In this document: piece after piece, positions 17,036 through 28,011 of the stretch
Layout: each line of letters starts with the position of its first letter
How positions within the stretch are numbered: the stretch's first letter is position 1
Origin: AC-32 sp963715575
GTDB lineage: Bacteria; Actinomycetota; Thermoleophilia; Gaiellales; Gaiellaceae
Length of the DNA stretch: 64,000 nucleotides
Reading direction: 5' to 3'
Assembly (NCBI GenBank): GCA_963715575.1
Contig: OY970250.1
Location: 1,984,001 to 2,048,000, forward strand
The notes under the pieces: model-generated
Told to the model about the DNA's origin: nothing
Seen by the model: only the letters and a program-made list of their open reading frames with translations
The model's database searches: none
Made by a program: the position numbers and the translations under genes

Positions 17036-17932
17036 TTGACCTCGGTTCCGTACGAGCAGCCGCCGCCCCGGGAGAGCCTGGGGCGGCGGCTCTCGCGCTT
17101 CTTCTACCGCCACCCTCGTCTGAGCCTGGCGCTGCTCCTCGCACTGCCCCTCGGGTGGCTCGCGGTCGCCTACCTCGGCTCGCTCGTCGTGCTGCTGCTG
17201 GCGTCGGTCTGGACCACCGACCCGTTCACGTCGGAAGTGGTGCACACGTACACGTTCGACAACTTCCGGCGCATCGTCGACGCGCCCGTCTACCGCGATG
17301 TCGCCTGGCGGACGATCCGGATGGCCGGGCTCGTCACGATCGCCGACGCGGTGCTTGCGTTCCCGATCGCCTACTACATGGCGCGGGTGGCGTCGCCGCG
17401 GGTACGAAACGTCCTGGTCGTCACCGTGCTCATGCCGCTGTGGGCGAGCTATCTGGTCAAGGCCTACGCGTGGCGGACGATCCTGTCGGGCGCGGGCGTG
17501 CTGAACTGGGCGCTCGACCCGCTCGGCGTCTCGTTCGACGGCTACTCCTCGACGGGGCTCTGGCTCGTGTTCACGTACCTCTGGCTCCCGTTCATGATCC
17601 TGCCGATCTACGCGGGCCTGGAGCGGATCCCGTCGTCGCTGCTCGAGGCGTCCGCAGACCTCGGCGGCAAGTCCGTGCGGACGTTCTTCCGCGTGACGCT
17701 GCCGCTCGCCTTCCCGGCCGTCGTGGCCGGCTCGATCTTCACCTTCTCGCTCACGCTCGGCGACTACATCGCGCCGAAGCTGATCACGAGCCAGCAGTTC
17801 ATCGGCACGGTGATCTACGACAACCACGGCACGAACCTGCCGGTCGCGGCCGCGTTCACGCTCGTGCCGATCCTGGTGATGGTCGTCTACCTGCTCGTGG
17901 CGCGGCGGCTGCACGCGTTCGAGGCGCTCTGA
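17036..17932 (+). CDS. Polyamine-type ABC transporter permease, PotB-like (first operon)
   Basis: This 298-residue protein has about six membrane helices and the permease EAA loop that contacts the ATPase (LLEASADLGGKSVRTFFRVTLPLAFP). The N-terminus is cytoplasmic and basic. The start is TTG 17036, 10 bases after the binding-protein stop. The stop overlaps the next ATG (TGATG at 17930-17934), so both permeases are made in equal amounts. Confidence 0.9.
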   Translation: MTSVPYEQPPPRESLGRRLSRFFYRHPRLSLALLLALPLGWLAVAYLGSLVVLLLASVWTTDPFTSEVVHTYTFDNFRRIVDAPVYRDVAWRTIRMAGLVTIADAVLAFPIAYYMARVASPRVRNVLVVTVLMPLWASYLVKAYAWRTILSGAGVLNWALDPLGVSFDGYSSTGLWLVFTYLWLPFMILPIYAGLERIPSSLLEASADLGGKSVRTFFRVTLPLAFPAVVAGSIFTFSLTLGDYIAPKLITSQQFIGTVIYDNHGTNLPVAAAFTLVPILVMVVYLLVARRLHAFEAL

Positions 17933-18747
17933 TGGTCGAGTCCCGTCTCACGCGCGTCCTGCTGCGGCTCGGCGCCGGCGCGACGCTCGCCTTCATCTAC
18001 CTGCCGCTGATCCTGATCGCGCTCTACGCCTTCAACGAGAGCGTCACGCAGAGCTGGCCGATCCACACGTACACGACGAAATGGTTCTCGATCGCGTACC
18101 ACGACGAGAGCGTGCGACAGGCGCTCTGGCTCTCGGTGCGAGCGGCACTGGGCGCGACCGCGGTCGCACTGGTGCTCGGGACGCTGGCCTCGCTCGCGGT
18201 CTCCCGCTTCGAGTTCTTCGGGCGAGAGGCGATCTCGCTGCTCGTGATCCTGCCGATCGCGCTGCCAGGGATCATCACCGGCCTTGCGCTCCGGACGACT
18301 TACACGACGGTCGGGATCGAGTTCGGCCTGCTGACGATCATCATCGGCCACGCGACCTTCTGCATCGTCGTCGTCTACAACAACTCGCTGGCCCGCCTCC
18401 GTCGCGTGTCGGGGTCGCTCGAAGAGGCGTCGTACGACCTCGGCGCCGACGCGTGGCAGACGTTCCGCTTCGTCACGTTCCCGCAGATGCGAACGGCGCT
18501 CCTGGCAGGCGGTCTGCTCGCGTTCGCGCTCTCCTGGGACGAGGTGGTGGTGACGATCTTCACCGCCGGCGCGCAGCAGACGCTGCCGATCTGGATCTTC
18601 GCGAACCTCTTCCGGCCGATCGAGCAGCCGGTCGTGAACGTGGTCGCGCTGTTCGTGATCGTGCTGTCCCTGATCCCGGTCTGGATCGCGCAGAAGGTGA
18701 CCGCCGAGCGGCCGGGCGCCGTGCGGGGCGCGGCCACCAGGCGTTAG
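17932..18747 (+). CDS. Polyamine-type ABC transporter permease, PotC-like (first operon)
   Basis: This 271-residue permease starts MVESRLTRVLLRLGAGATLAFIYLPLILIALYAFN, typical of PotC. It has the EAA loop LEEASYDLGADAWQTFRFVTFPQM and SWDEVVVTIFTAG near the end. It pairs with the PotB-like protein to form the channel. The aldehyde dehydrogenase gene follows after 32 bases, which links uptake to catabolism. Confidence 0.9.
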   Translation: MVESRLTRVLLRLGAGATLAFIYLPLILIALYAFNESVTQSWPIHTYTTKWFSIAYHDESVRQALWLSVRAALGATAVALVLGTLASLAVSRFEFFGREAISLLVILPIALPGIITGLALRTTYTTVGIEFGLLTIIIGHATFCIVVVYNNSLARLRRVSGSLEEASYDLGADAWQTFRFVTFPQMRTALLAGGLLAFALSWDEVVVTIFTAGAQQTLPIWIFANLFRPIEQPVVNVVALFVIVLSLIPVWIAQKVTAERPGAVRGAATRR

Positions 18748-18779
18748 GCTGAACGCAGTTCCGACCGGGAGGAATTGCG

Positions 18780-20216
<1,437 letters not shown>

Positions 20217-20220
20217 CCGT

Positions 20221-20241
20221 GGGGGAACCCCTGGTTCCCCC
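20221..20241 (+). terminator. Hairpin after the aldehyde dehydrogenase gene
   Basis: A perfect 9-base stem (GGGGGAACC / GGTTCCCCC) with a 3-base loop starts 5 bases after the stop codon. There is no T-run behind it, so it is either a rho-independent terminator of the T-poor actinobacterial kind or an mRNA-stabilising structure. A closely similar palindrome lies at 39572-39600. Confidence 0.5.
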
Positions 20242-20485
20242 GTGAGCCCCTCCTTGCTAGCGGCCACGGGGCCCGAGCGTTTCAGGAGCCGCCGCTTGGA
20301 TCTTGATCCGCGTGGCTCCACCCTCAGCCGGATGACCGAACCGAGCAAAGCCCGGCTCGGCACGGAGGCACGGAAGCGATTCCGGGCGTGATTCACGCTC
20401 GCTCAGGTCACTGCGGCCCCCCGCCGCAAGCGTTTCGAGTCACGCCTGCGGCGCCCCCGCCAGCGGCTCTACTGAACCCAAAGGG

Positions 20486-21305
20486 CTAACCGACACAACG
20501 ACCGTGTCCGGTTGCGAACTGGGGGACGCAGCGGAGGGGATCGTTCCCTGGACTGACGGCCGCCATCTCTTCGATCGCGGTCGCCACCAACTGCGGTTGC
20601 TGAAGTTCGACCAGATGCCCGCTTTTGAGCGCGACGACCCGCAGAGTGTTCGATGAGTCGTGTGCAAGTTCGCGCTGCATCCGCGTCCAGCTGCGCTCGG
20701 CCTGCTCGGTCGAGAAGGCGCGCTGGCCATGGCTGAGGAGGATGATCGGAAGGTCGCCGAGGTTGCCGGCGTGCCGCAGCTTTCGTAAGCCGCTGCTGAA
20801 GTCGAGCTTGGTGTTGCCGTCGTCTAGCGGCGACGGCGGTTGCAGCGCCGACTCGCTTGGCGCGTCGACGAGCACGAGGCCGGCGATGTCGGACGGGTAG
20901 GTCCGAGCGTAAAGGAGCGCGTCCAATCCGCCCGTCGAGTGGCCGACGAGGATCACCGGGCGTTTCAGCCCCGCAGCGCGGATGAGGGTGTGGATGTCCT
21001 CGACGTTGCGTTCCAGCGTTCCTCGAGGCGGCCAGCGAACGTCGCTGCGCCCGACGCCGGCCCGATTCGAAGCCACAGAACTGGACATGGCGAACGCGCC
21101 GGCGGACACCAGCCCACGCCTCTGTCGGGCTTCCGAGTCCTCCTTCTTCCAAGACGACGGGACCACTACCGCTGCAGACGAGCCAGAGGTGGACGCGCGG
21201 TGCCACTTCGACGGCTCTTGCGAAGTCGGGCGTGCGCTTCGCTGACTCCCCCGATGAACATGCGGCGAGAACGAACGCGCATGCACCAAGGCAAACGAGC
21301 GTCAT
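20486..21305 (-). pseudogene. Alpha/beta-hydrolase lipoprotein gene broken by a frameshift
   Basis: One frame gives the N-terminus: MTLVCLGACAFVLAACSSGESAK with lipobox LAAC, then VVLEEGGLGSPTEAWAGV, a typical hydrolase oxyanion-loop region. From about 21100 leftwards the homology continues one base out of frame: SVASNRAGVGRSD, RPVILVGHSTGGLDALLYA with the nucleophile elbow G-H-S-x-G, and LKSGHLVELQQPQLV with the His. The shift lies between about 21070 and 21110. Either the gene is dead or the assembly has a one-base error. It would have been an exported, lipid-anchored esterase or peptidase-like enzyme. Confidence 0.7.
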
Positions 21306-21403
21306 TGGCCCAAGAATAAAGGCCCTCCTTGACTCGATCACCAGTCGCCTTCGGGTGACATTACCGCGCGCTGGCCCATCCGAGCTCGCTGGACCCACGC
21401 GTG

Positions 21404-21784
21404 CTAGTAGGGGATGCGAGAGAGGCTTGAGTCCTCGAAGTTTGCGACCCAGATCGCGCCGTATCCGACTGCCACTAAGACAGGTGTTTGGCCGACCTTC
21501 ACGGCGGCGCTGACGTGGCCTTGACGGAGATCGATTCGCAACAGCCGGCCAACCGCGCAACCGCAAGCGTCGATCGCCCATAGGTGGTCGTCTTGTGCGG
21601 CGACCCCGGCGACCATTCGCGGTAGTTGCGCTTGACGCACGATGCGACCGTGCGCGTCGAGGCCGAGCAGGCGCTCGCCCGCCACCCAGAGCAGACCGTG
21701 CACCGAAGCCAACTCGCTCCGCAAGCTCGTCGGCCAGAGCGTGGCTACCACCCCGTTCGTACGAGGATCAATTCGCATCAGCGA
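21404..21784 (-). pseudogene. Beta-propeller-like fragment
   Basis: About 126 residues of propeller-like repeats (LMRIDPRTNGVVATLW, LWVAGERLLGLDAHGRIV, LWAIDACGCAVGRLLRID, AIWVANFEDSSLSRIPY), in the YVTN or serine/threonine-kinase-associated style. No start codon fits: the open frame runs upstream into a different, glyoxalase-like remnant. It looks like the C-terminal tail of a larger gene whose front is gone. Confidence 0.5.
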
Positions 21785-21800
21785 CGCGGGGCTCGTGTTA

Positions 21801-22006
21801 CGTCCGGTCGAGCTGAGACGGAACAAGCGCGCACCACCAAGGGAAGCGGGGCTCGAACCGGTGCTCCCACTCCTTCTGGAAGCCGAGCCGCTCGTACCAC
21901 ACCCCACTGCGCGACCGGCGTCCTCGACGTACAGCACCGGTACGACCTCCTCGTCCACGGGGCCGGAGGCTATACGGCTCTCGCTTGCGCGATGCGAGGC
22001 GAACAT
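21801..22006 (-). pseudogene. Glyoxalase/VOC-superfamily gene remnant with a frameshift
   Basis: The minus strand reads VVPVLYVEDAGRAV in one frame and, after a one-base shift near 21906, WYERLGFQKEWEHRF and FPWWCALVPSQLD. This is the start of a VOC fold (ligand-free strand, then FYERLGF-type motif). Only about half a domain remains before it runs into the propeller fragment, so this is a decayed gene. Confidence 0.55.
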
Positions 22007-22023
22007 GGTAGTAACGCCTCGCA

Positions 22024-22550
22024 TTGCGCAGACCTGAGCTACGCGAGCGGCCGCGAGGCGCAGTCAGCGCCGCTCCTCACCTCGACCGGATCGACCAACG
22101 GCTGATCGAGGCGCTGCAGAAGAACGGGCGCGAGCCGTTCAGACGGATCGCCGCCGACGTTGGCGTCTCCGAGGCAACGATCCGCGCGCGCTACCAGCGC
22201 CTCTGCGAGGACAACATCCTTCAGGTGACGGGCGTGACCAACCCGCTCGGGCTCGGCTTCGAGGCGATCGCGATGGTCGGGATCCGCACCGGGGGCGCCC
22301 CGAGCCGGTCGCCGACGAGATCTCGCAGTGGGACGAGGCCGGCTACGTAGTGATCACAGCGGGCCAGTTCGACATCCTCGTCGAGCTCGTGTGCGCCGAC
22401 CGCCGGCAGCTGCTCGACCTGACCAACCGGATGCGCGAGCTCGACGGCGTCGTCTCGACCGAGAGCTTCCTCTACCTCGAGCTCTGGAAGCAGCTCTACG
22501 ACTGGGGCGCGCGCGTCGAGAACGGCGAGCGGGCGGGCGTCGCCCAGTGA
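22024..22550 (+). pseudogene. Lrp/AsnC-family regulator with a one-base frameshift
   Basis: The N-terminal part gives the helix-turn-helix DRIDQRLIEALQKNGREPFRRIAADVGVSEATIRARYQRLCEDNILQVTGVTNPLGLGF and breaks at about 22295 after VGIRTGG. One base out of frame, the family continues as PEPVADEISQWDEAGYVVITAGQFDILVELVC to the stop at 22548-22550. A missing base in the run GGGGGCGCCCC would explain it. Such regulators respond to amino acids. It heads the second polyamine operon and its stop overlaps the GTG of potA, so it probably controlled that operon. The start TTG 22024 is uncertain. Confidence 0.75.
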
Positions 22551-23647
22551 CCGTCACCGAGCAGCCGCAGGCGCAGGCAGCCTCGAGCACCGCCGACGTC
22601 CGGCTCGATCACGTGACGAAGGAGTTCGACGACGTCACGGCCGTCGACGATCTCTCGCTCGAGATCGAGCGCGGCAGCTTCTTCGCGCTGCTCGGCCCTT
22701 CGGGCTGCGGCAAGACGACCACGCTGCGGATGATCGGCGGCTTCGAGGAGCCGAGCGCCGGGACGATCTACCTCGGCGACGAGCCGGTCAGCGGCCGGCC
22801 GCCGTACAAGCGCGACGTGAACACCGTCTTCCAGTCGTACGCGCTCTTCCCGCACCTGTCGATCTTCGAGAACGTCGCCTTCGGCCTGCGGCGGCGCGGC
22901 GTGCGCGGCAACGACGTGCGCGGCCGGGTCGAGTCGATCCTCGAGCTCGTCGGGCTCGCCGGGCTCGGCAAGCGCAAGCCGCGGCAGCTCTCGGGCGGCC
23001 AGCAACAGCGCGTCGCTCTGGCCCGGGCGCTCGTGAACAGGCCGCGCGTGCTGCTGCTCGACGAGCCGCTCGGCGCGCTCGACCTGAAGCTGCGCAAGCA
23101 GATGCAGCTGGAGCTGAAGGCGATCCAGCACGACGTCGGGATCACGTTCATCCACGTCACGCACGACCAGGAGGAGGCGATGACGATGGCTGACCGGATC
23201 GCGATCATGAACGCCGGCCGGATCGAGCAGCTGGGCACGCCGACGGATCTGTACGAGCGGCCCGAGACCGCGTTCGTGGCGAGCTTTCTCGGGATCTCGA
23301 ACCTGCTTCCGGGCACCGTCGAGGGGCCGGGGCGCGTGCGGCTCGAGGACGGCACCGAGGTGCGCGTGCCCGAGGCGACCCTGAACGGCCGCAACGGCAA
23401 GGTCGCAGTGGGCGTGCGCCCGGAGAAGATCCGGCTCGGGCACGCCGAGGAGAACAAGCTGACCGGCCGCCTGCTCGAGACCGCCTACGTCGGCGTCGCC
23501 ACGCAGTACGTGCTCGAGACCCGCTGCGGCAACGTCAGCGTGTACGTCCAGAACAGCGAGCCCGGCGTCGCCGAGCAGGCGCCGAGCCAGATCTCGTGGA
23601 GTCCCGACTCCACGTTCGTCGTCGATTCGATGGAAGGAGCCGAATGA
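22547..23647 (+). CDS. potA: Spermidine/putrescine-type ABC transporter ATP-binding protein (second operon)
   Basis: This 366-residue ATPase has Walker A LLGPSGCGKTTT, Q-loop FQSYALFPHLS, signature QLSGGQQQRVALARAL, Walker B LLLDEPLGALD, VTHDQEEAMTMAD and a C-terminal TOBE domain. GTG 22547 overlaps the regulator stop. It is clearly related to the ATPase at 14759 but diverged, especially at the C-terminus, so the two operons are not a recent duplication. Confidence 0.9.
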   Translation: MTVTEQPQAQAASSTADVRLDHVTKEFDDVTAVDDLSLEIERGSFFALLGPSGCGKTTTLRMIGGFEEPSAGTIYLGDEPVSGRPPYKRDVNTVFQSYALFPHLSIFENVAFGLRRRGVRGNDVRGRVESILELVGLAGLGKRKPRQLSGGQQQRVALARALVNRPRVLLLDEPLGALDLKLRKQMQLELKAIQHDVGITFIHVTHDQEEAMTMADRIAIMNAGRIEQLGTPTDLYERPETAFVASFLGISNLLPGTVEGPGRVRLEDGTEVRVPEATLNGRNGKVAVGVRPEKIRLGHAEENKLTGRLLETAYVGVATQYVLETRCGNVSVYVQNSEPGVAEQAPSQISWSPDSTFVVDSMEGAE

Positions 23648-24825
23648 CCGACCAGCTCACCAGGCGGCAGCTGCTCGAGCGGGCAGCGATCGGAGGAGCC
23701 GCGATCACGATCCCCGGAATCCTCGCCGCCTGCGGCAGCAGCGGCACGAAAGCCTCGAGCGGCACAACGAGCGTCGAGCAGAAGCTCGCGAGCACGCTCA
23801 ACTTCTCGAACTGGACGCTCTACATCGACACGAACAACAAGAACCACACGCACCCGTCGCTGGACGGGTTCAAGAAGAAGACCGGCGTCGACGTCAACTA
23901 CGTCGAGGACATCAACGACAACGCCTCGTTCTTCGGGAAGATCCAGGGCCAGCTCTCGCGCGGCCAGTCGGTCAACCGGGACATCATCGTCCTCACCGAC
24001 AACGACCGTTACCTGTCGCTGGTGATCAAGAAGGGGTGGGCCGAGAAGCTCGACAAGGCGGCCATCCCGAACATCAAGAACCTGGTCGACGTCCAGAAGC
24101 ACCCGAACTTCGACCCGGACCGCGAGTACTCGCTGCCGTGGCAGTCGGGCATGTCCGGAATCGCCTACAACGACACGCTCACCGACCCGGTCCTGTCGGT
24201 CGACGACCTGCTCGAGAACCCGAAGCTGAAGGGCAAGATCACCTGCCTGAACTCGATGGGCGATGCGATGACGATCGTGATGCTCGCGAACGGCGACGAC
24301 CCGACGAAGGTGACCGACAAAGGCTGGAACGCCGCCTTCAACCGGATCAAGAAGGCGGTCGACAGCAAGCAGATCCGCCAGTTCACGGGCAATGACTATG
24401 CGCCGATCCTCGCGCGCGGCGACCTCGCTGCCGCGATGTCGTGGTCCGGCGACATCGCGCAGATCGGCAACAAGCACATCCACTGGAACGTGCCCGAGGC
24501 CGGCGGCGCCCTCTGGACGGACAACATGCTGATCCCGAAGGGTGGGGACGTCTACACCGCGTCGGTCTACATGAACTACGTGTACGACCCCAAGGTGCAG
24601 GGCCTGATGGAGGCCGGCGACCCGAAGCGGAACATCACCGGCATCTACTACATCCCGCCCGTGGCCGGAGCCGGCGAGTGGGCGAAGAAGTACGACCCCT
24701 CGGTCGCGAGCAACCCGCTCATCTTCCCGACCAAGAAGATGCTCGACAGCGTCAAGATCTTCGACAGCAAGGCGCTCAACAACGAGAAGTACCTAACGCA
24801 GTGGCAGAACCTGATCTCGGGCTGA
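23644..24825 (+). CDS. Polyamine-type ABC transporter substrate-binding protein, Tat-type lipoprotein (second operon)
   Basis: This 393-residue protein begins MTDQLTRRQLLERAAIGGAA, a twin-arginine type signal, and continues to the lipobox ILAAC. It therefore probably crosses the membrane folded and is lipid-anchored. The mature part is PotD-like: TLNFSNWTLYIDTNNKNHTHP, VNYVEDINDNASFFGKIQ, SLPWQSGMSGIAYNDT, WSGDIAQIG. The start ATG 23644 overlaps the potA stop. Confidence 0.88.
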   Translation: MTDQLTRRQLLERAAIGGAAITIPGILAACGSSGTKASSGTTSVEQKLASTLNFSNWTLYIDTNNKNHTHPSLDGFKKKTGVDVNYVEDINDNASFFGKIQGQLSRGQSVNRDIIVLTDNDRYLSLVIKKGWAEKLDKAAIPNIKNLVDVQKHPNFDPDREYSLPWQSGMSGIAYNDTLTDPVLSVDDLLENPKLKGKITCLNSMGDAMTIVMLANGDDPTKVTDKGWNAAFNRIKKAVDSKQIRQFTGNDYAPILARGDLAAAMSWSGDIAQIGNKHIHWNVPEAGGALWTDNMLIPKGGDVYTASVYMNYVYDPKVQGLMEAGDPKRNITGIYYIPPVAGAGEWAKKYDPSVASNPLIFPTKKMLDSVKIFDSKALNNEKYLTQWQNLISG

Positions 24826-24832
24826 GGAGCGC

Positions 24833-25699
24833 TTGAGCCTCTTCCACCGTCACCGGGGGTTGACGCCGTACCTGCTGCTCCTGCCGGGGGTGCTGTTCCT
24901 GGCGATCTTCTTCGTCGTGCCACTCGGCTTCCTCGCCTACCAGTCGCTGGAGTCGGGGAACATCGACTTCGGCTACTCCTTCACGTGGGCGTGGAGCAAC
25001 TACGGCAACGCGATCCGGGACTACCACGCCCAGTTCGTCCGCTCGCTCGAGTACGCCGGCATCGCGACCGCGCTCGCGCTCGTGATCAGCTACCCGGTGG
25101 CGTACTGGATCGCGTTCCGCGGCGGCCGCTGGAAGAACCTGCTGCTGCTGTTCATCGTCGCGCCGTTCTTCGTCACCTACCTGATCCGGACGCTCGCCTG
25201 GGAGACGATCCTCTCGGACAACGGCTTCGTCGTGAATACGCTGCAGACGCTGCACGTGCTCGGGCCGAGCGGGCGGCTGCTCGCCACCTCGACGGCCGTG
25301 GTGGCGGGCATCACCTACAACTTCCTGCCCTTCATGGCGCTGCCGCTGTACGTGTCGCTGGAGCAGATCGACGGGCGGATGCTGGAGGCGGCGGAGGACC
25401 TGTACGCGAGCAAGCTGCAGGCTTTCCTGCGCGTGACCCTGCCGCTGTCCCTCCCCGGGGTGGTCGCGGGGACGCTGCTCACGTTCATCCCCGCGGCCGG
25501 CGACTTCATCAACGCGCAACTGCTCGGCTCGCCGGACAACCACATGATCGGGAACGTGATCCAGTCGAAGTTCCTGGAGCTCACCGACTACCCGGCCGCG
25601 GCAGCGATGTCGTTCATCCTGATGGCCGGGATCCTGGTCGCGGTCTTCGTCTACGCGCGCCTGGTCGGCACCGAGCAGCTGACGGGGACGGCCGCATGA
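24833..25699 (+). CDS. Polyamine-type ABC transporter permease, PotB-like (second operon)
   Basis: This 288-residue permease has about six membrane helices and the coupling loop MLEAAEDLYASKLQAFLRVTLPLSLPGVVAG. The start is TTG 24833 after GAGGAG. The stop overlaps the ATG of the second permease (ATGA 25696-25699). Confidence 0.9.
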   Translation: MSLFHRHRGLTPYLLLLPGVLFLAIFFVVPLGFLAYQSLESGNIDFGYSFTWAWSNYGNAIRDYHAQFVRSLEYAGIATALALVISYPVAYWIAFRGGRWKNLLLLFIVAPFFVTYLIRTLAWETILSDNGFVVNTLQTLHVLGPSGRLLATSTAVVAGITYNFLPFMALPLYVSLEQIDGRMLEAAEDLYASKLQAFLRVTLPLSLPGVVAGTLLTFIPAAGDFINAQLLGSPDNHMIGNVIQSKFLELTDYPAAAAMSFILMAGILVAVFVYARLVGTEQLTGTAA

Positions 25700-26544
25700 G
25701 CGCGGTCGCGGTCGAGCGGCGAACTGCGAGGGCGAGCGCCGTCTCGCGCGTGCTCGCGTTCGTGCGCCGTCACGTGCTGACGGCCTACGCGATTCTCTTC
25801 TTCGCCTACCTGCTGCTGCCGATCGCGGTCGTGGTCGTCTTCTCCTTCAATCACCCGACCGGCAAGTTCAACTACACCTGGCAGGGCTTCACCTGGGACA
25901 ACTGGCGCTACTGGGACGGCGTGCCCGGGATCCGCAGCTCGATCGTCCTCTCGCTGCAGATCGCGCTGGTGGCGAGTCTCGTGGCGACGGCGCTCGGCAC
26001 GGCGATCGCGCTCGCGCTCGTCCGTTACAACTTCCACGGTCGCGGCTCGACGAACATCCTGATCTTCCTGCCGCTCTCGACGCCGGAGATCGTGCTCGGC
26101 GCCTCGCTGCTGACGCTCTTCCTGAACCTGAACGTCGTCTTCGGCTTCTGGACGATCCTGATCGCGCACATCATGTTCTGCATCAGCTTCGCGGTCGTGA
26201 CCGTGAAGGCGCGCCTCGTCGGCTTCGACCGCCATCTCGAGGAGGCCGCGATGGACCTGGGCGCGAACGAGTGGACGACGTTCCGCAAGGTGACGCTGCC
26301 GCTGATCGCGCCGGCGATCCTGGCGGCCCTGCTGCTCTGCTTCGCGATCTCGATCGACGACTTCGTCGTGACGTACTTCAACTCCGGCTCGAAGGTCACG
26401 TTCCCGCTCTTCGTCTGGGGCGCCGCCAGGATCGGCGCGCCGCCGCAGGTGAACGTGATCGGCACCGCGATCTTCGTGATCGCGCTGACCGCCATGCTCG
26501 TGAACGTCCTCGTCCAGATGCGGCGCTCGAAAGGAGCAACATGA
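25696..26544 (+). CDS. Polyamine-type ABC transporter permease, PotC-like (second operon)
   Basis: This 282-residue permease has the coupling loop LEEAAMDLGANEWTTFRKVTLPLIAPAI and SIDDFVVTYFNSGS, standard for PotC proteins. It is coupled at both ends by overlapping start and stop codons (25696 and 26541), which makes the transporter and the aminotransferase one translational unit. Confidence 0.9.
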   Translation: MSAVAVERRTARASAVSRVLAFVRRHVLTAYAILFFAYLLLPIAVVVVFSFNHPTGKFNYTWQGFTWDNWRYWDGVPGIRSSIVLSLQIALVASLVATALGTAIALALVRYNFHGRGSTNILIFLPLSTPEIVLGASLLTLFLNLNVVFGFWTILIAHIMFCISFAVVTVKARLVGFDRHLEEAAMDLGANEWTTFRKVTLPLIAPAILAALLLCFAISIDDFVVTYFNSGSKVTFPLFVWGAARIGAPPQVNVIGTAIFVIALTAMLVNVLVQMRRSKGAT

Positions 26545-27998
26545 CCTCCGTTTCCGCCGGGCTCTCGCCCGAGCAGCTGCAGCAGGCCGCCCGCGACCAC
26601 CTCTGGCTGCACTTCACGCGCATGAGCGGCTACCGCGACGGCGAGGTGCCGATCATCGTCCGCGGCGACGGCTGCTATCTCGAGGACGCGAACGGCAAGC
26701 GCTACCTCGATGCGCTGGCGGGCCTGTTCGCGGTCCAGATCGGCTACTCGTACGGCGAGGAGGTCGGCGAGGCGGCCGCCGCGCAGATGCGCGAGCTGCC
26801 CTTCTACACGAACTGGTCGTACGCGCACCCGCGCGCGATCGAGCTCGCGGCCGAGGTGGCGAGCCTCGCGCCCGGCGACCTGAACCGCGTCTTCTTCGTC
26901 TCCGGCGGCTCGGAGGCGGTCGAGTCGGCCTGGAAGCTCGCGCGGCAGTACTACTCCGCCCGCGGCGAGCACCACCGGGCCGCCGCCGCGCAGGCGCCGG
27001 CGCACGACTACGACGCCGAGCGGTCCGCGCGCCTCACCGGCGAGCGCCGCTGGAAGGCGATCTCGCGCCACGTCGCCTACCACGGCACGACGATGGGCGC
27101 GCTCTCGATCAACGGCATCCCGGCGCTGCGCACGCCGTTCGAGCCGCTCGTTCCCGAGGTGCTGCACGTCCGCAACACGAACCGCTACCACCGGCCGCCG
27201 GCGGAGACCGAGGCGGAGTTCACGCGCATCCTGCTCGACGAGCTCCAGCAGACGATCGAGGCCGCCGGCCCGGAGACGGTCTGCATGGTGATCATGGAGC
27301 CGGTGCAGAACGCCGGCGGGGCGTTCACGCCGCCCGAGGGCTACTGGCGCGGCGTGCGCGAGATCTGCGACCGCTACGAAATCCTGCTCTGCGCCGACGA
27401 GGTGATCACCGGCTTCGGCCGCCTCGGCTACTGGTTCGGCTCCGAGCGCTACGACATCCGGCCCGACCTCGTCACCTGTGCAAAGGGCCTCTCGTCGGCG
27501 TACGCGTCGATCGGCGCGGTGATCGCGACCGACCGAGTGATGGAGCCGTTCCTGCAGGCCGAGGGCATGTACACGCACGGGATCACGTTCGGCGGCCATC
27601 CGGTGCAGGCTGCCATCGCGCTGAAGAACCTCGAGATCATGCGGCGCGAGAGGATCGTCGAGCACGTCGCCGATCAGGAGGGCGCGGTGCACGCGAAGCT
27701 CGAGCAGCTGCTGGAGCTGCCGATCGTCGGCGACGTGCGCGGGACGGGCTTCTTCTACGCGCTCGAGCTGGTCAAGGACAAGGAGACGCGCGAGACGTTC
27801 TCGGACGAGGAGTGCGAGCGGCTGCTGCGCGGGTTCCTGACGCCGCGGCTGTTCGAGGCCGGGCTGATCTGCCGCGCGGACGACCGCGGCGACCCCGTGA
27901 TCCAGATCTCACCGCCGCTGGTGGCCGGCGACGCCGAATGGGACGAGCTCGTCGGCATCCTCGGGGCAGTGCTCGAGGAGGCCTGGCAGCGGATCTGA
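26541..27998 (+). CDS. Class III aminotransferase, probably putrescine/polyamine-acting
   Basis: This 485-residue PLP enzyme carries the cofactor Lys at about residue 315 in TCAKGLSSAYASIGAV, with LLCADEVITGFGRLGYWFG before it and FVSGGSEAVESAWKLARQYY at the phosphate-binding site. Class III enzymes transfer an omega-amino group to pyruvate or 2-oxoglutarate. Being the fifth gene of a polyamine-import operon, it probably turns putrescine or a similar diamine into the aminoaldehyde used by the dehydrogenase at 18780. AAAGGAGC precedes ATG 26541. Confidence 0.87.
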   Translation: MTSVSAGLSPEQLQQAARDHLWLHFTRMSGYRDGEVPIIVRGDGCYLEDANGKRYLDALAGLFAVQIGYSYGEEVGEAAAAQMRELPFYTNWSYAHPRAIELAAEVASLAPGDLNRVFFVSGGSEAVESAWKLARQYYSARGEHHRAAAAQAPAHDYDAERSARLTGERRWKAISRHVAYHGTTMGALSINGIPALRTPFEPLVPEVLHVRNTNRYHRPPAETEAEFTRILLDELQQTIEAAGPETVCMVIMEPVQNAGGAFTPPEGYWRGVREICDRYEILLCADEVITGFGRLGYWFGSERYDIRPDLVTCAKGLSSAYASIGAVIATDRVMEPFLQAEGMYTHGITFGGHPVQAAIALKNLEIMRRERIVEHVADQEGAVHAKLEQLLELPIVGDVRGTGFFYALELVKDKETRETFSDEECERLLRGFLTPRLFEAGLICRADDRGDPVIQISPPLVAGDAEWDELVGILGAVLEEAWQRI

Positions 27999-28011
27999 GC
28001 CGCGCGCGGTC

